From: Segetibacter aerophilus
GTDB taxonomy: Bacteria; Bacteroidota; Bacteroidia; Chitinophagales; Chitinophagaceae
Assembly: GCF_007991655.1 (NCBI RefSeq)
Contig: NZ_BJYT01000009.1
Location: forward strand, 124,001 to 188,000
Length of the DNA stretch: 64,000 nucleotides
Reading direction: 5' to 3'
Shown: piece by piece, positions 35,454-43,307 of the stretch
Layout of the letters: each line of letters starts with the position of its first letter
How positions within the stretch are numbered: the stretch's first letter is position 1
The notes under the pieces: generated by a model
Seen by the model: only the letters and a program-made list of their open reading frames with translations
Told to the model about the DNA's origin: nothing
The model's database searches: none
Made by a program: the position numbers and the translations under genes

Positions 35454-38042
35454 TTACTTAATCAGTGTTACAGTTCCTTTTTTAAAATACGGAACTCCTT
35501 TATAGTCTATCGCTTTTACCCACCAAACGTACACACCTGTCGTTTGTATAACTCCGTTCATAGAACCATCCCAACCTTTGCCATCGGTTTGTGTACCAAA
35601 AACCTGCTGACCCCAGCGATTGTAAATCCTAAAAAATTCAAATTGTTTGATGCCCACGGCTATCGGTCGTAGCACATCGTTCTTTCCATCACCATTTGGT
35701 GTAAACGCCGTTGGGACAAAGACCGTTGGGCCTGTATTATAAACCTTTACAACAACAAAAGCTGAATCGCGGCAATTTGCTTCATTAAACACGACAACCT
35801 TGTATTGTATCTGGTTAAAAGTCTCATTATACGAGGCAATAGGATTGGCGATGTTTGTGGCTGATAAACCCGTTGGCGGAGACCAAAGATAACTAACTCC
35901 ACCAGTGGCTGTAAGTTGTAAAGGTTGGTCAATAACCGCAGAAGTATCGCGACCTGCACAAGCGTGTATTGGAGGCAACACTGTGACAACTATCGTGTCG
36001 CGACCAGGTTTAGGGCAACCTTTTGTATCAAAGGTGTTAAGAATGTAAGCAGTGGTTTTACCGGGTGTCGCTACTGGATTAATTATACCACTATTGCTAA
36101 GGCCAATTGAAGGCGACCAGTTGACAGTACTTGCATCAGTAGAGCCGTTTAATTGGGTGGAAGTATTAAAACAAAGCATCGTATCTCTTCCGGCATAAGC
36201 CAGCGGATAAGGAACTGTAGAGACAGTAATGTTGCCAGTGGCAACACAACTGCCAATGCTAGCCTTTACAGTGTAGGTTGTTTTATTGTTGGTTATTGCT
36301 ACTGGACTTGCAACTAATGGGTCACTAAGTTGCGGGACTGGCGTCCACGAGTAAGTAAACGCATCGGACTGGATCTTTAATTGGATAGTATCACCACGGC
36401 AGATGGTGGTGTCATTCATCACGTGCAGCGTTACATGATCCGTAACACGAACCGTAACAGTATCGTGATTGATGCAACCGTCATCATTGAGATTAACAAA
36501 ATAAGAGGTAGTTGCCGACGGAAACACCGTAGGTGATGCTACGTTCGGATTGCTAATGCTGCTAGTAGGTCCCCAGGTAAAAACCCCTTCACCTGCCGCT
36601 TTTAATGTAACAGGATCACCTTTACAGACTAAAGTATCTTTAAATGCAAGTGTTATAGGCGGTTCAGTTACAATCGCTACCTGTCTCATGGCGGTGTCTC
36701 TACAGCCAACCGTATTTGTCACCCGCAATACTACATCCCTCGTTCCCTTTGTTGTGTAAGTATAAGCTGGATTTTGTTTGTCCGTGGAGTCGGAAGTGCC
36801 GAACGTCCAATTCCATGAGTTAACGCTTCCGTAGGCACTTGTGGTTAAATCTTTAAAAGTAGTTGGCTTGTTAAAGCAGATGCCTGTAAAACTAAAACCC
36901 GGAAAAAAACCGGGATATACCTTTGCAGTTGACATAGTAGAATCTTTGCAAGATTGGCCCCGATTAATCGAAAGCTTTATGTGATAGAAACCGGTATCAG
37001 CAAAAGTGTAGGTTGGCTTTGGTTCAGTTGAAGTAAAAATAACGGCTCCGTTCCTATTCGCAATCTCCCAATAATAAGTTCTTACTAACGGGCTGGTCGA
37101 AAGATTTACAAGGGAAATTGTTTTAGTGTCTCTACAAAGCATATACTCCGGCTCAAGCAAGGCAGCAGCGATGTTGCAGGGAGCAATATTTATCTGCAGG
37201 TCTTTTCGCTGTTTGGCTATAACTATTCCGTTGCGAATTTCCTCTACACAAACAGTGATAACATAGACTCCTGACTGGGGGGCTATCCCGGTTATCAGAC
37301 CAGTTTCGCTATTTATCTGTACATTATTTCCCAGTGGTCCATTTTCACTATACCCGTTTCCATAAGGTACTGATTGGTAGGGGGGCGGCGGAGGCGGCGC
37401 AACATTATTCCCTCCTACTCCACTTCTGTAGGCTTCGCAGAATGAATAACGAAGATGGTCTCCATCAGGATCAGTTGCACCAAAACTATAGGCAAACCTG
37501 TTATTAGAACAAACTACTACAAGGTCGCTTCCTGTAAACTGAGCGCTGTTATTTCTTGCAGCATTTGATCCCGGAATCTCTGCTGCGTACGTTGCTCCAA
37601 CATTTGAATAGAAGCTTTGAAAATTACTAATGCCCTGGATACGATAGTTTACCTGGCTTGAAATAGTGTAGCCGGCAAGAGTTGAAGGCAGTGTAAGCAC
37701 AAAATTATAATAGCCGACAAAGTAGCACACTTTAGGAGGATCTGTAATGCACGGATCGGGATCAGTTACCTGGATTGTTTCAGAATTTGTTAGTGTTACA
37801 TTAATGTCAGTAACACGCTGGTTGGTAGCATTATCGAAAACCGAAACAATTGTTGGATTATTAAATTGGCGACCGCTATTGCAGCGCATAAACAATTTAA
37901 AAGTAACGTGGTAGGTGTTAGTGCCGTCGGTATTAGGCGTACAGGTATAGAAAATTTCTCCGCCGGTGATATGATCTGCCTTTGCAGAAATGGTAAAGCA
38001 ACATATGATAATACAAAAACTAAGAATTTTCTTCAGCAACAT
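35454..38042 (-). CDS. Large secreted PKD-domain protein with T9SS type B (CHU_C) sorting domain
   Basis: Starting at ATG 38042 (MLLKKILSFCIIICCF) gives 862 residues with a signal peptide ending near AKADHITGGEIFYTC. The middle has PKD-like repeats (GFYHIKLSINRGQSCKDS, NWTFGTSDSTDKQNPAYTY) and beta-rich units with paired Cys. The C-terminus FVPTAFTPNGDGKNDVLRP, FRIYNRWGQQVF and GWDG...GVYVWWVKAIDYKG is the CHU_C/type B sorting domain of the type IX secretion system, so it is exported to the surface or medium, probably as an adhesin. The N-terminal DHITGGEIFYTC form is common in large bacteroidete surface proteins. Confidence 0.93.
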   Translation of the reverse strand: MLLKKILSFCIIICCFTISAKADHITGGEIFYTCTPNTDGTNTYHVTFKLFMRCNSGRQFNNPTIVSVFDNATNQRVTDINVTLTNSETIQVTDPDPCITDPPKVCYFVGYYNFVLTLPSTLAGYTISSQVNYRIQGISNFQSFYSNVGATYAAEIPGSNAARNNSAQFTGSDLVVVCSNNRFAYSFGATDPDGDHLRYSFCEAYRSGVGGNNVAPPPPPPYQSVPYGNGYSENGPLGNNVQINSETGLITGIAPQSGVYVITVCVEEIRNGIVIAKQRKDLQINIAPCNIAAALLEPEYMLCRDTKTISLVNLSTSPLVRTYYWEIANRNGAVIFTSTEPKPTYTFADTGFYHIKLSINRGQSCKDSTMSTAKVYPGFFPGFSFTGICFNKPTTFKDLTTSAYGSVNSWNWTFGTSDSTDKQNPAYTYTTKGTRDVVLRVTNTVGCRDTAMRQVAIVTEPPITLAFKDTLVCKGDPVTLKAAGEGVFTWGPTSSISNPNVASPTVFPSATTSYFVNLNDDGCINHDTVTVRVTDHVTLHVMNDTTICRGDTIQLKIQSDAFTYSWTPVPQLSDPLVASPVAITNNKTTYTVKASIGSCVATGNITVSTVPYPLAYAGRDTMLCFNTSTQLNGSTDASTVNWSPSIGLSNSGIINPVATPGKTTAYILNTFDTKGCPKPGRDTIVVTVLPPIHACAGRDTSAVIDQPLQLTATGGVSYLWSPPTGLSATNIANPIASYNETFNQIQYKVVVFNEANCRDSAFVVVKVYNTGPTVFVPTAFTPNGDGKNDVLRPIAVGIKQFEFFRIYNRWGQQVFGTQTDGKGWDGSMNGVIQTTGVYVWWVKAIDYKGVPYFKKGTVTLIK

Positions 38043-38186
38043 ATTGGCAAGTCTGTGTGCAAATTGAATATAGCCAATTTTCGTTAATAGCATTCTTTGA
38101 TTTTGTCAATTTCTTGCTTGAAAAGGTCTAAAGAAAGAAAAGTAGTTTATAGGCAAAACAGGCCATCGCAATGGTATAAATAAAAA

Positions 38187-38212
38187 GCCCGCGTATACAT
38201 ACGCGGGCTATT
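38187..38212. terminator. Terminator hairpin (AGCCCGCGTAT/ATACGCGGGCT)
   Basis: An 11-bp perfect inverted repeat around ACA(T) is followed by T/A-rich sequence on the left and an A run at the far side. It lies downstream of the 58-residue gene on the minus strand. Confidence 0.8.
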
Positions 38213-38229
38213 ATAACGATAGGGTAAAA

Positions 38230-38406
38230 TTATTTGCTTTCCTTAGCTCTGTGGCAAACGACCTCAATAGAAAAACTAAAGGCCAGTGCGAAAGCTGCCG
38301 CCTCCCAGTACGATTGCTTGTTGATTAAAGCAATAAACATCATCACAAGACAAAACAAACTCACCATTACAGTCAAAGCGTTTTTTTCGGAAAAGTACTT
38401 CTTCAT
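38230..38406 (-). CDS. Small membrane protein (58 residues)
   Basis: The minus-strand frame from ATG 38406 to TAA at 38230 encodes 58 residues: MKKYFSEKNALTVMVSLFCL followed by a second hydrophobic part around YWEAAAFALAFSFSIEVV. This gives two predicted transmembrane helices with a short polar turn (LINKQS) and a basic tail. It is immediately followed by a strong terminator, which supports a real transcript. No family can be named. Confidence 0.65.
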   Translation of the reverse strand: MKKYFSEKNALTVMVSLFCLVMMFIALINKQSYWEAAAFALAFSFSIEVVCHRAKESK

Positions 38407-38547
38407 ATAAAATTATTGGGTTCAAAAACAGTTATGTGGCGAAAATACCCCGCATTATATGCTCTCCAAAATTTCGACGGTAAAACCCCCTTAATTTTAT
38501 ATTAAAAAGAAAAGGTTTAATTCTTTTTCAACCTTTTTTAGAAATCA

Positions 38548-38844
38548 TTAAAAATCTTCGTAGAGCTTTAAACGGTTCTTCAGCGCTACTATTTCGTCCT
38601 GCAGATGCGTAACCTTCTCAAGCAGATGGGCAATAGCATCAATGCCTTCAAGGTTTATATCTAGGTCATAATGTAACCTGACTAATTGTTCAAGTTTCTG
38701 CAGTTGGCTTTCCGGAACGTACGTAGCCGTTTCAACTGAAGCTATTTCAATCAGCCCAAATCTTTGTAGGTCACTAATAAACGAATAGTCCACTTTATAG
38801 TAACTGCAAATGTCGTCTGCAAGTATTAATTCGTTGGTCTGCAT
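38548..38844 (-). CDS. cbpM: Chaperone modulator CbpM
   Basis: From ATG 38844 (MQTNELILADDICSYYKVDYSFI) the 98-residue product has the MerR-like helix-turn-helix of CbpM (FISDLQRFGLIEI) and a C-terminal helical stretch (INLEGIDAIAHLLEKVTHLQDEIVALKNRLKLYED). CbpM inhibits the co-chaperone activity of CbpA. The gene follows cbpA by 18 bp, the standard arrangement. A TTG two codons upstream is not needed. Confidence 0.88.
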   Translation of the reverse strand: MQTNELILADDICSYYKVDYSFISDLQRFGLIEIASVETATYVPESQLQKLEQLVRLHYDLDINLEGIDAIAHLLEKVTHLQDEIVALKNRLKLYEDF

Positions 38845-38862
38845 AAGCAATACTTTTTACAA

Positions 38863-39759
38863 TCATGATTTAGATAGTTCACGGAAAAGTGCTTTTTGTT
38901 TTTCAGTCAGGTTAACGGGAATGTTCACAGAGTAGGTGACATACAAATCACCAAACTCACCCTCATGTTTGTACACGGGAAAACCCTTTCCTTTCAGTCT
39001 AATTTTCGTTCCATTTTGTGTTTCGGGGTTTACCTTCAATTTTATCTTACCGGATAAAGTTTCCAACATTACCTCCCCTCCTAACACTGCTGTGTACAAA
39101 TCAATGTCAACGGTCGTATGAAGATCGTTGCCCAACCTTTTAAAAGTTGGGTGCGGTGCAATCACAAACGTGATGTACAAGTCGCCATTAGGTCCGCCAT
39201 TAATACCCGCGCCTCCATGTCCTTTAAGTTTTATTACCTGTCCATCTTCTACACCGGCTGGTATTGTAATTCTTATATTTTTTCCGTTTACGGCCAGTGT
39301 TTGCTGATGCGTTGTGTACGCATCGGTCAGGTTTAAATGTAATTCGGCATTAAAATCCTGTCCTCTGAATTTTGCCCGGTTACCTCCCCGGTGACCTTCA
39401 GCTCCGCCAAACATCGATGAAAAGAAATCTGAAAAGTCTTCATCTCCTGCAGCGCCGGCACTGCCAAAAGGATTTCCACCACCACTATATTGCTGCCGAC
39501 CTTGGGATTGCCTTGCTTTTTCAAACTCTTCAGCATGTTGCCAGTCTTTACCATATTTATCGTACTTCTTCCGCTTCTCAGGATCGCTTAATACTTCGTT
39601 GGCTTCGTTTATCTCCTGGAATTTTTTATGCGCCCCCTTATCGTTGGGGTTTAGGTCAGGATGATATTTCCTGGCCAATTTCCGAAATGCTTTTTTGATA
39701 TCCTCGTCGCTTGCATTTTTAGCTAGTCCAAGTATCTTATAATAGTCGACGAACTCCAT
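38863..39759 (-). CDS. cbpA: DnaJ-family co-chaperone CbpA
   Basis: The 298-residue protein begins with a J-domain ([45 protein letters not shown] at about 33-35), followed by a Gly-rich linker and the two C-terminal DnaJ substrate-binding domains ([20 protein letters not shown]). It lacks the zinc-finger region, as in CbpA and other class B J-proteins. It stimulates DnaK. The following cbpM gene supports the CbpA name. Confidence 0.93.
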   Translation of the reverse strand: MEFVDYYKILGLAKNASDEDIKKAFRKLARKYHPDLNPNDKGAHKKFQEINEANEVLSDPEKRKKYDKYGKDWQHAEEFEKARQSQGRQQYSGGGNPFGSAGAAGDEDFSDFFSSMFGGAEGHRGGNRAKFRGQDFNAELHLNLTDAYTTHQQTLAVNGKNIRITIPAGVEDGQVIKLKGHGGAGINGGPNGDLYITFVIAPHPTFKRLGNDLHTTVDIDLYTAVLGGEVMLETLSGKIKLKVNPETQNGTKIRLKGKGFPVYKHEGEFGDLYVTYSVNIPVNLTEKQKALFRELSKS

Positions 39760-40076
39760 GTTTTCTTAATTGGTTATAGAATGATAAGTTATGTAGAACA
39801 AGCAGTTGTTCATTTGGAGTCATCGTTGCGACGCTCCGTTCATCTGCATATTCTATGTCAACTTTTCTCTGTTTTACTACTAACATTGATGTTTTCAAAA
39901 TTAGTACCATTACAAAAAGTATAGACAATTTGACAAGGTAGTCATTTAAAGATGTTGCTGCTTAAAGGGCTCATGGCGGAACGAAACTTTGAAGTAAGTA
40001 AAGTTCATACACGTAATAGTGGGAACAAATTTTTTATAAAAGGGTTATCGTTTGTACTACTACTATCTTTATTTAT
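39760..40076. other. Divergent intergenic region between cbpA and the MBL-fold gene
   Basis: This 317-bp gap holds one copy of the dispersed repeat (CATCGTTGCGACGC at 39821-39834) and otherwise A/T-rich sequence. I see no clear promoter motif, hairpin or small gene. Confidence 0.35.
39821..39843 (+). repeat. Dispersed repeat copy (ATCGTTGCGACGC)
   Basis: Shares the TTGCGACGC core, with CTCCGTTC instead of the usual right part. Confidence 0.65.
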
Positions 40077-41075
40077 ATGGCTAACCAATCTGATCATTTT
40101 AACGGTAAGATTTTCTTAAACCCGGTTCCGACTGAGGTGATGGGTAAAGGATCATTTTCAAGAATTATGAAATTGTATTTGCAAAAGCATCCAAACCGTT
40201 CACCATCAAAACAGTTAGGACCTTTTAAAGCAGATTCTTCTGTATTAGATAAATTACAACCAGATCAACTACGTGTAACATGGTTGGGACATTCATCTAC
40301 GTTACTGGAAATAGATGGAAAACGTTTTCTCACTGATCCGTTGTGGTACCAACGTGCTTCACCTTTTTCAGGCATTGGTCCAAAGCGTTTTTTTGATAAT
40401 CCCCTTCCTATAAATGATCTTCCTGCTATCGATTATATAGTGTTGTCGCATGATCATTTCGATCACCTCGACAAGCATTCTATTCTCCATCTTTTGTCGA
40501 AACGTATTCCTATAATAACGATGTTAGGTGTAGGTAAAAGACTCGTTGATTGGGGAGCTGATCAAAGCCTGGTAACGGAGCTGGACTGGTGGCAATCCAT
40601 TAATCTGCCTGGGGGCTTTGTAATAACTGCGTTGCCATCAAGACATTTTTCCGGCAGGTGGATCAATGACCGCTTCTCTACTTTGTGGGGCTCTTTTGCA
40701 ATCAAAGGCCCGTTACACAATGTTTACTTTGGAGCAGATTCAGGATACTACGATGGGTTCAAAAAAATCGGAGACCAGCATGGCCCGTTTGACCTTACGA
40801 TGCTTGATACCGGTGCTTATAATAAAGAATGGGAAAGCATACATATGGGACCTGAAAATGCAGTGCGTGCTCATCTTGATTTAAAAGGTAAAGTCTTAAT
40901 GCCTATACATTGGGGAACTTTCAATCTTGCATTTCATCCGTGGACTGAACCTGTTGAGCGGGTAATAAAAGCTGCCGAAATAGATGGAGTAAAACTTCTG
41001 CTACCAACTCCCGGCGAGACGCGTATTGTCGATACGAATTCTTACAATTCTGGGTGGTGGAAAAGATTTATGTGA
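40077..41075 (+). CDS. MBL-fold metallohydrolase (UlaG/NAPE-PLD-like)
   Basis: The 332-residue protein has the metallo-beta-lactamase motif HDHFDH (125-130). It also has the first strand WLGHSSTLLEIDGKRFLTDP, ALPSRHFSGR, the metal Asp in YFGADSGY and the late His in PIHWGTFN. The N-terminal FSRIMKLYLQKHPNRSPSKQLGPF and WLGHSS pattern resembles the NAPE-PLD/UlaG-like branch, which acts on phosphodiester or lactone substrates. It has no signal peptide and is probably cytosolic. The substrate is not identified. Confidence 0.9.
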   Translation: MANQSDHFNGKIFLNPVPTEVMGKGSFSRIMKLYLQKHPNRSPSKQLGPFKADSSVLDKLQPDQLRVTWLGHSSTLLEIDGKRFLTDPLWYQRASPFSGIGPKRFFDNPLPINDLPAIDYIVLSHDHFDHLDKHSILHLLSKRIPIITMLGVGKRLVDWGADQSLVTELDWWQSINLPGGFVITALPSRHFSGRWINDRFSTLWGSFAIKGPLHNVYFGADSGYYDGFKKIGDQHGPFDLTMLDTGAYNKEWESIHMGPENAVRAHLDLKGKVLMPIHWGTFNLAFHPWTEPVERVIKAAEIDGVKLLLPTPGETRIVDTNSYNSGWWKRFM

Positions 41076-41414
41076 CCGATCACTGTGGTTACTTATAAAC
41101 GTTTTCAATACAAGAGCTTCGCTATCTGCATCATCTTAGTATACTATTCTTGCATCCTAATTTCCCTTGAGTTTTCATCATTCCCATGAAGCTTCATATT
41201 CCACTTTCGGTGAATGAAGGCCATTTTGGGATTGTGTCTTTTACGGCTATCCTTTTACCCCACGTACGTATGTTATAACTACCATATAGCCGTTCTTCGT
41301 ATTGTTATCAACAACGATCCAAAAAAGGGAAGGCTTCCCGGATTGTAAGCGACAACCCAATTAATCCAAATATCCTTAAAAACAATTATCCATTAATCCT
41401 TAAGAAAATCCATC
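41076..41414. other. Intergenic region upstream of the ECF sigma factor
   Basis: This 339-bp stretch contains a perfect 13-nt palindrome GGGAAGGCTTCCC at 41327-41339, about 76 bp before the sigma-factor start. Otherwise I see no gene, RNA or consensus promoter. Confidence 0.35.
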
Positions 41415-41996
41415 ATGAACATCCTTACACAGGCAACCGACAACCAACTAGTACAATCTTTCCAGGAGGGCAACAACAACGCGCTGGAAATATTAGTTAA
41501 CCGTCACAAAGACAAAATTTTTACCTCTATCAACATTTTGGTAAAAGACAAGTATTTGGCTGAAGATTTATTCCAGGACGTTTTTATTAAGATCATTGAC
41601 ACCCTACGTAACAACCGCTACAACGAAGAAGGTAAGTTTTTACCATGGGCAATGCGCATTGCACACAACCTTTGCGTTGACCATTTTAGAAAAGTAAAGC
41701 GCACGCCAACAATTACAACAAGCGACGACAGAGACATTTTTGAAGTCATTAATGTAATGGAAGATGGAGCTGATAAAGCTATCATCAAGAACCAAAGCCA
41801 TGACAGAATTCGTAAAATTCTTGACATGTTGCCTGATGAACAAAGGGAAGTAATTGTTTTACGTCACTATGCTGACCTAAGTTTTAAAGAGATTGCACAA
41901 ATGACAAATTGCAGTATCAACACCGCCTTGGGCCGCATGCGCTACGGCTTGTTGAACATGAGAAAAATAATGGCTGAAAAGCAAATTGCACTATAG
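41415..41996 (+). CDS. RNA polymerase ECF sigma factor (sigma-70 family)
   Basis: The 193-residue protein has region 2 (LVNRHKDKIFTSINILVKDKYLAEDLFQDVFIKIIDTLRN, with the conserved DxFQDVF part) and region 4 (LPDEQREVIVLRHYADLSFKEIAQMTNCSINTALGRMRYGLLNMR). The linker is short. No anti-sigma gene is visible next to it, unlike many ECF loci. It is followed by a terminator. Confidence 0.95.
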   Translation: MNILTQATDNQLVQSFQEGNNNALEILVNRHKDKIFTSINILVKDKYLAEDLFQDVFIKIIDTLRNNRYNEEGKFLPWAMRIAHNLCVDHFRKVKRTPTITTSDDRDIFEVINVMEDGADKAIIKNQSHDRIRKILDMLPDEQREVIVLRHYADLSFKEIAQMTNCSINTALGRMRYGLLNMRKIMAEKQIAL

Positions 41997-42061
41997 ATAA
42001 CAGACAAAAATTGAAAAGACTTTACTCGAATAGGTACCCCCACTTACTAACACTTAACAAG

Positions 42062-42090
42062 AAGCCTCCTGTAAAAGGAGGTTTTTTATT
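42062..42090 (+). terminator. Terminator after the ECF sigma gene
   Basis: GCCTCC and GGAGGT form a short stem around TGTAAAA, followed by TTTTTATT, about 70 bp after the stop. Confidence 0.75.
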
Positions 42091-42130
42091 ATGAATTTAT
42101 TTTGAATTTTATTTTTAACAGTACAAAGAA

Positions 42131-42421
42131 ATGAAGGTCCAACTCAATCTGTGTGAGCGGTTGGTGCCTAATCGGTTTTACAATAATTATTTGCACCAGC
42201 CGTTTTGTTATTGTAAATCTCAATCTATGGTACACAACTCAAGGCTTCTTCTTTGCAGCCGCGACATGCATAAGTTTATGGAAGCTAACCAGATTAGCTC
42301 CATTAAAAACCTCTTTGAAATTTCGATTGTCGATTTAGTGCAAATGCCAAACTTTCCTTTACGACTGCTGGCAGAGTGGGTCACCCTAAGAGATTTATTT
42401 AACCTGCTAATTGAAAACTAA
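42131..42421 (+). CDS. Small protein with RNA polymerase alpha-CTD-like C-terminus
   Basis: The 96-residue product has an uncharacterised N-terminal half (MKVQLNLCERLVPNRFYNNY). The C-terminal half, IKNLFEISIVDLVQMPNFPL then RLLAEWVTLRDLF, follows the helix-hairpin pattern of the alpha-subunit C-terminal domain (I-x-x-L-x-x-x-x-x-x-x-L-x-x-x-P-N-x-x-x-x-x-L-x-E-I). It starts 135 bp after the ECF sigma gene. A nucleic-acid-binding role is inference. A second reading frame covers part of the region, so confidence is moderate. Confidence 0.6.
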   Translation: MKVQLNLCERLVPNRFYNNYLHQPFCYCKSQSMVHNSRLLLCSRDMHKFMEANQISSIKNLFEISIVDLVQMPNFPLRLLAEWVTLRDLFNLLIEN

Positions 42422-42505
42422 GCTTTAAACGATTTCCGAAATCTTTCTCAAAAAGGTTTAAACCAGAAATTGAATGTAAGGTGACTTGACTCTAACGTTC
42501 TACTT

Positions 42506-42555
42506 AATACAAAACAAAAGGCTTCTCATTTCGAGAAGCCTTTTGTTTTGTATTA
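42506..42555. terminator. Strong hairpin terminator between convergent genes
   Basis: Arms of about 22 bp (AATACAAAACAAAAGGCTTCTC and complement) enclose ATTTCG; T and A runs flank both sides. It separates the small plus-strand gene and the exported minus-strand gene. Confidence 0.92.
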
Positions 42556-42583
42556 AAAACACTTGATAAAAAGTAAATAGTGC

Positions 42584-43111
42584 TTAGCTTTTTTCATAAA
42601 CTGCTTTTGCAGCAAACGAGCCTCTTGTAGATACTGAAGTAGATTCTATTGAAAGCGTTTTTCCCCCGTCCGACAGTTTCCAATTTTCGGTTCCTTTGAT
42701 CTCCATTGTTTGTCCGTCTCTTTCAAAGGCGATGTTTGAATTAAGATTTAAAGTTTGCCCGTTATCTGCCCACTTTGCTATTGATTTCTTTTTTGAAGTT
42801 CCGAAAACAACGTTCTCGGATTCTTTTCCGTCAAGGGTTATTTTTTCTGTTGTCTTTCTTTCCTCGCCGTTGAAACTTGACGTACGTTCGGTCGTTATCG
42901 CGTCGGCGCTTTGAGTAACTTTTAGTTTCGTCGGAACTCTTCCGGCCATTTCGCCTAGTTCGCTTTTCGTTGTGTTTAATGTCCAATCGCCGGAGAAGTT
43001 GGCACCCTGTCTGACTGTGTGTGCAGAACATAACGTAGCGAAGGCAGCAGCAGTTACAAAAACAGTGGACTTACCTGAAAACTTTTTGATAGCGGTTTGA
43101 TAAAAACTCAT
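42584..43111 (-). CDS. Exported hypothetical protein (lipocalin-like fold suspected)
   Basis: The start at ATG 43111 (MSFYQTAIKKFSGKSTVFVTAAAFATLCSA) gives 175 residues with a signal peptide; the upstream part of the open frame lacks coding character. The mature part begins GANFSGDWTLNTTKSELGEMAG, a pattern of small secreted beta proteins (FxGxWxLNxxKS). Alternating strands with many Lys, Thr and Glu follow, as in lipocalin/DUF-type proteins of bacteroidetes. The function is unknown. Confidence 0.75.
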   Translation of the reverse strand: MSFYQTAIKKFSGKSTVFVTAAAFATLCSAHTVRQGANFSGDWTLNTTKSELGEMAGRVPTKLKVTQSADAITTERTSSFNGEERKTTEKITLDGKESENVVFGTSKKKSIAKWADNGQTLNLNSNIAFERDGQTMEIKGTENWKLSDGGKTLSIESTSVSTRGSFAAKAVYEKS

Positions 43112-43249
43112 ATTATAAAGATTTAAGACAATGAATGTAGGAGAAAAATTTTTACCAACGTAATAAAAAAGCCTTTCCACCAGCGTAGGCAAACGGTAGC
43201 TAAAACAATTTTTAAGGGGATGGCGTAACAGGCTGAATGGTAAGAAACA

Positions 43250-43270
43250 GTACAAGTGAGTGACACAACA
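43250..43270 (-). repeat. Dispersed repeat copy, diverged subfamily, inverted
   Basis: Reverse complement reads GTTGTGTCACTCACTTGTAC, as at 21852 and 52791. Confidence 0.85.
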
Positions 43271-43307
43271 GTGCCGGGAATTGGTATATACCCCGTATCA
43301 AAATATA

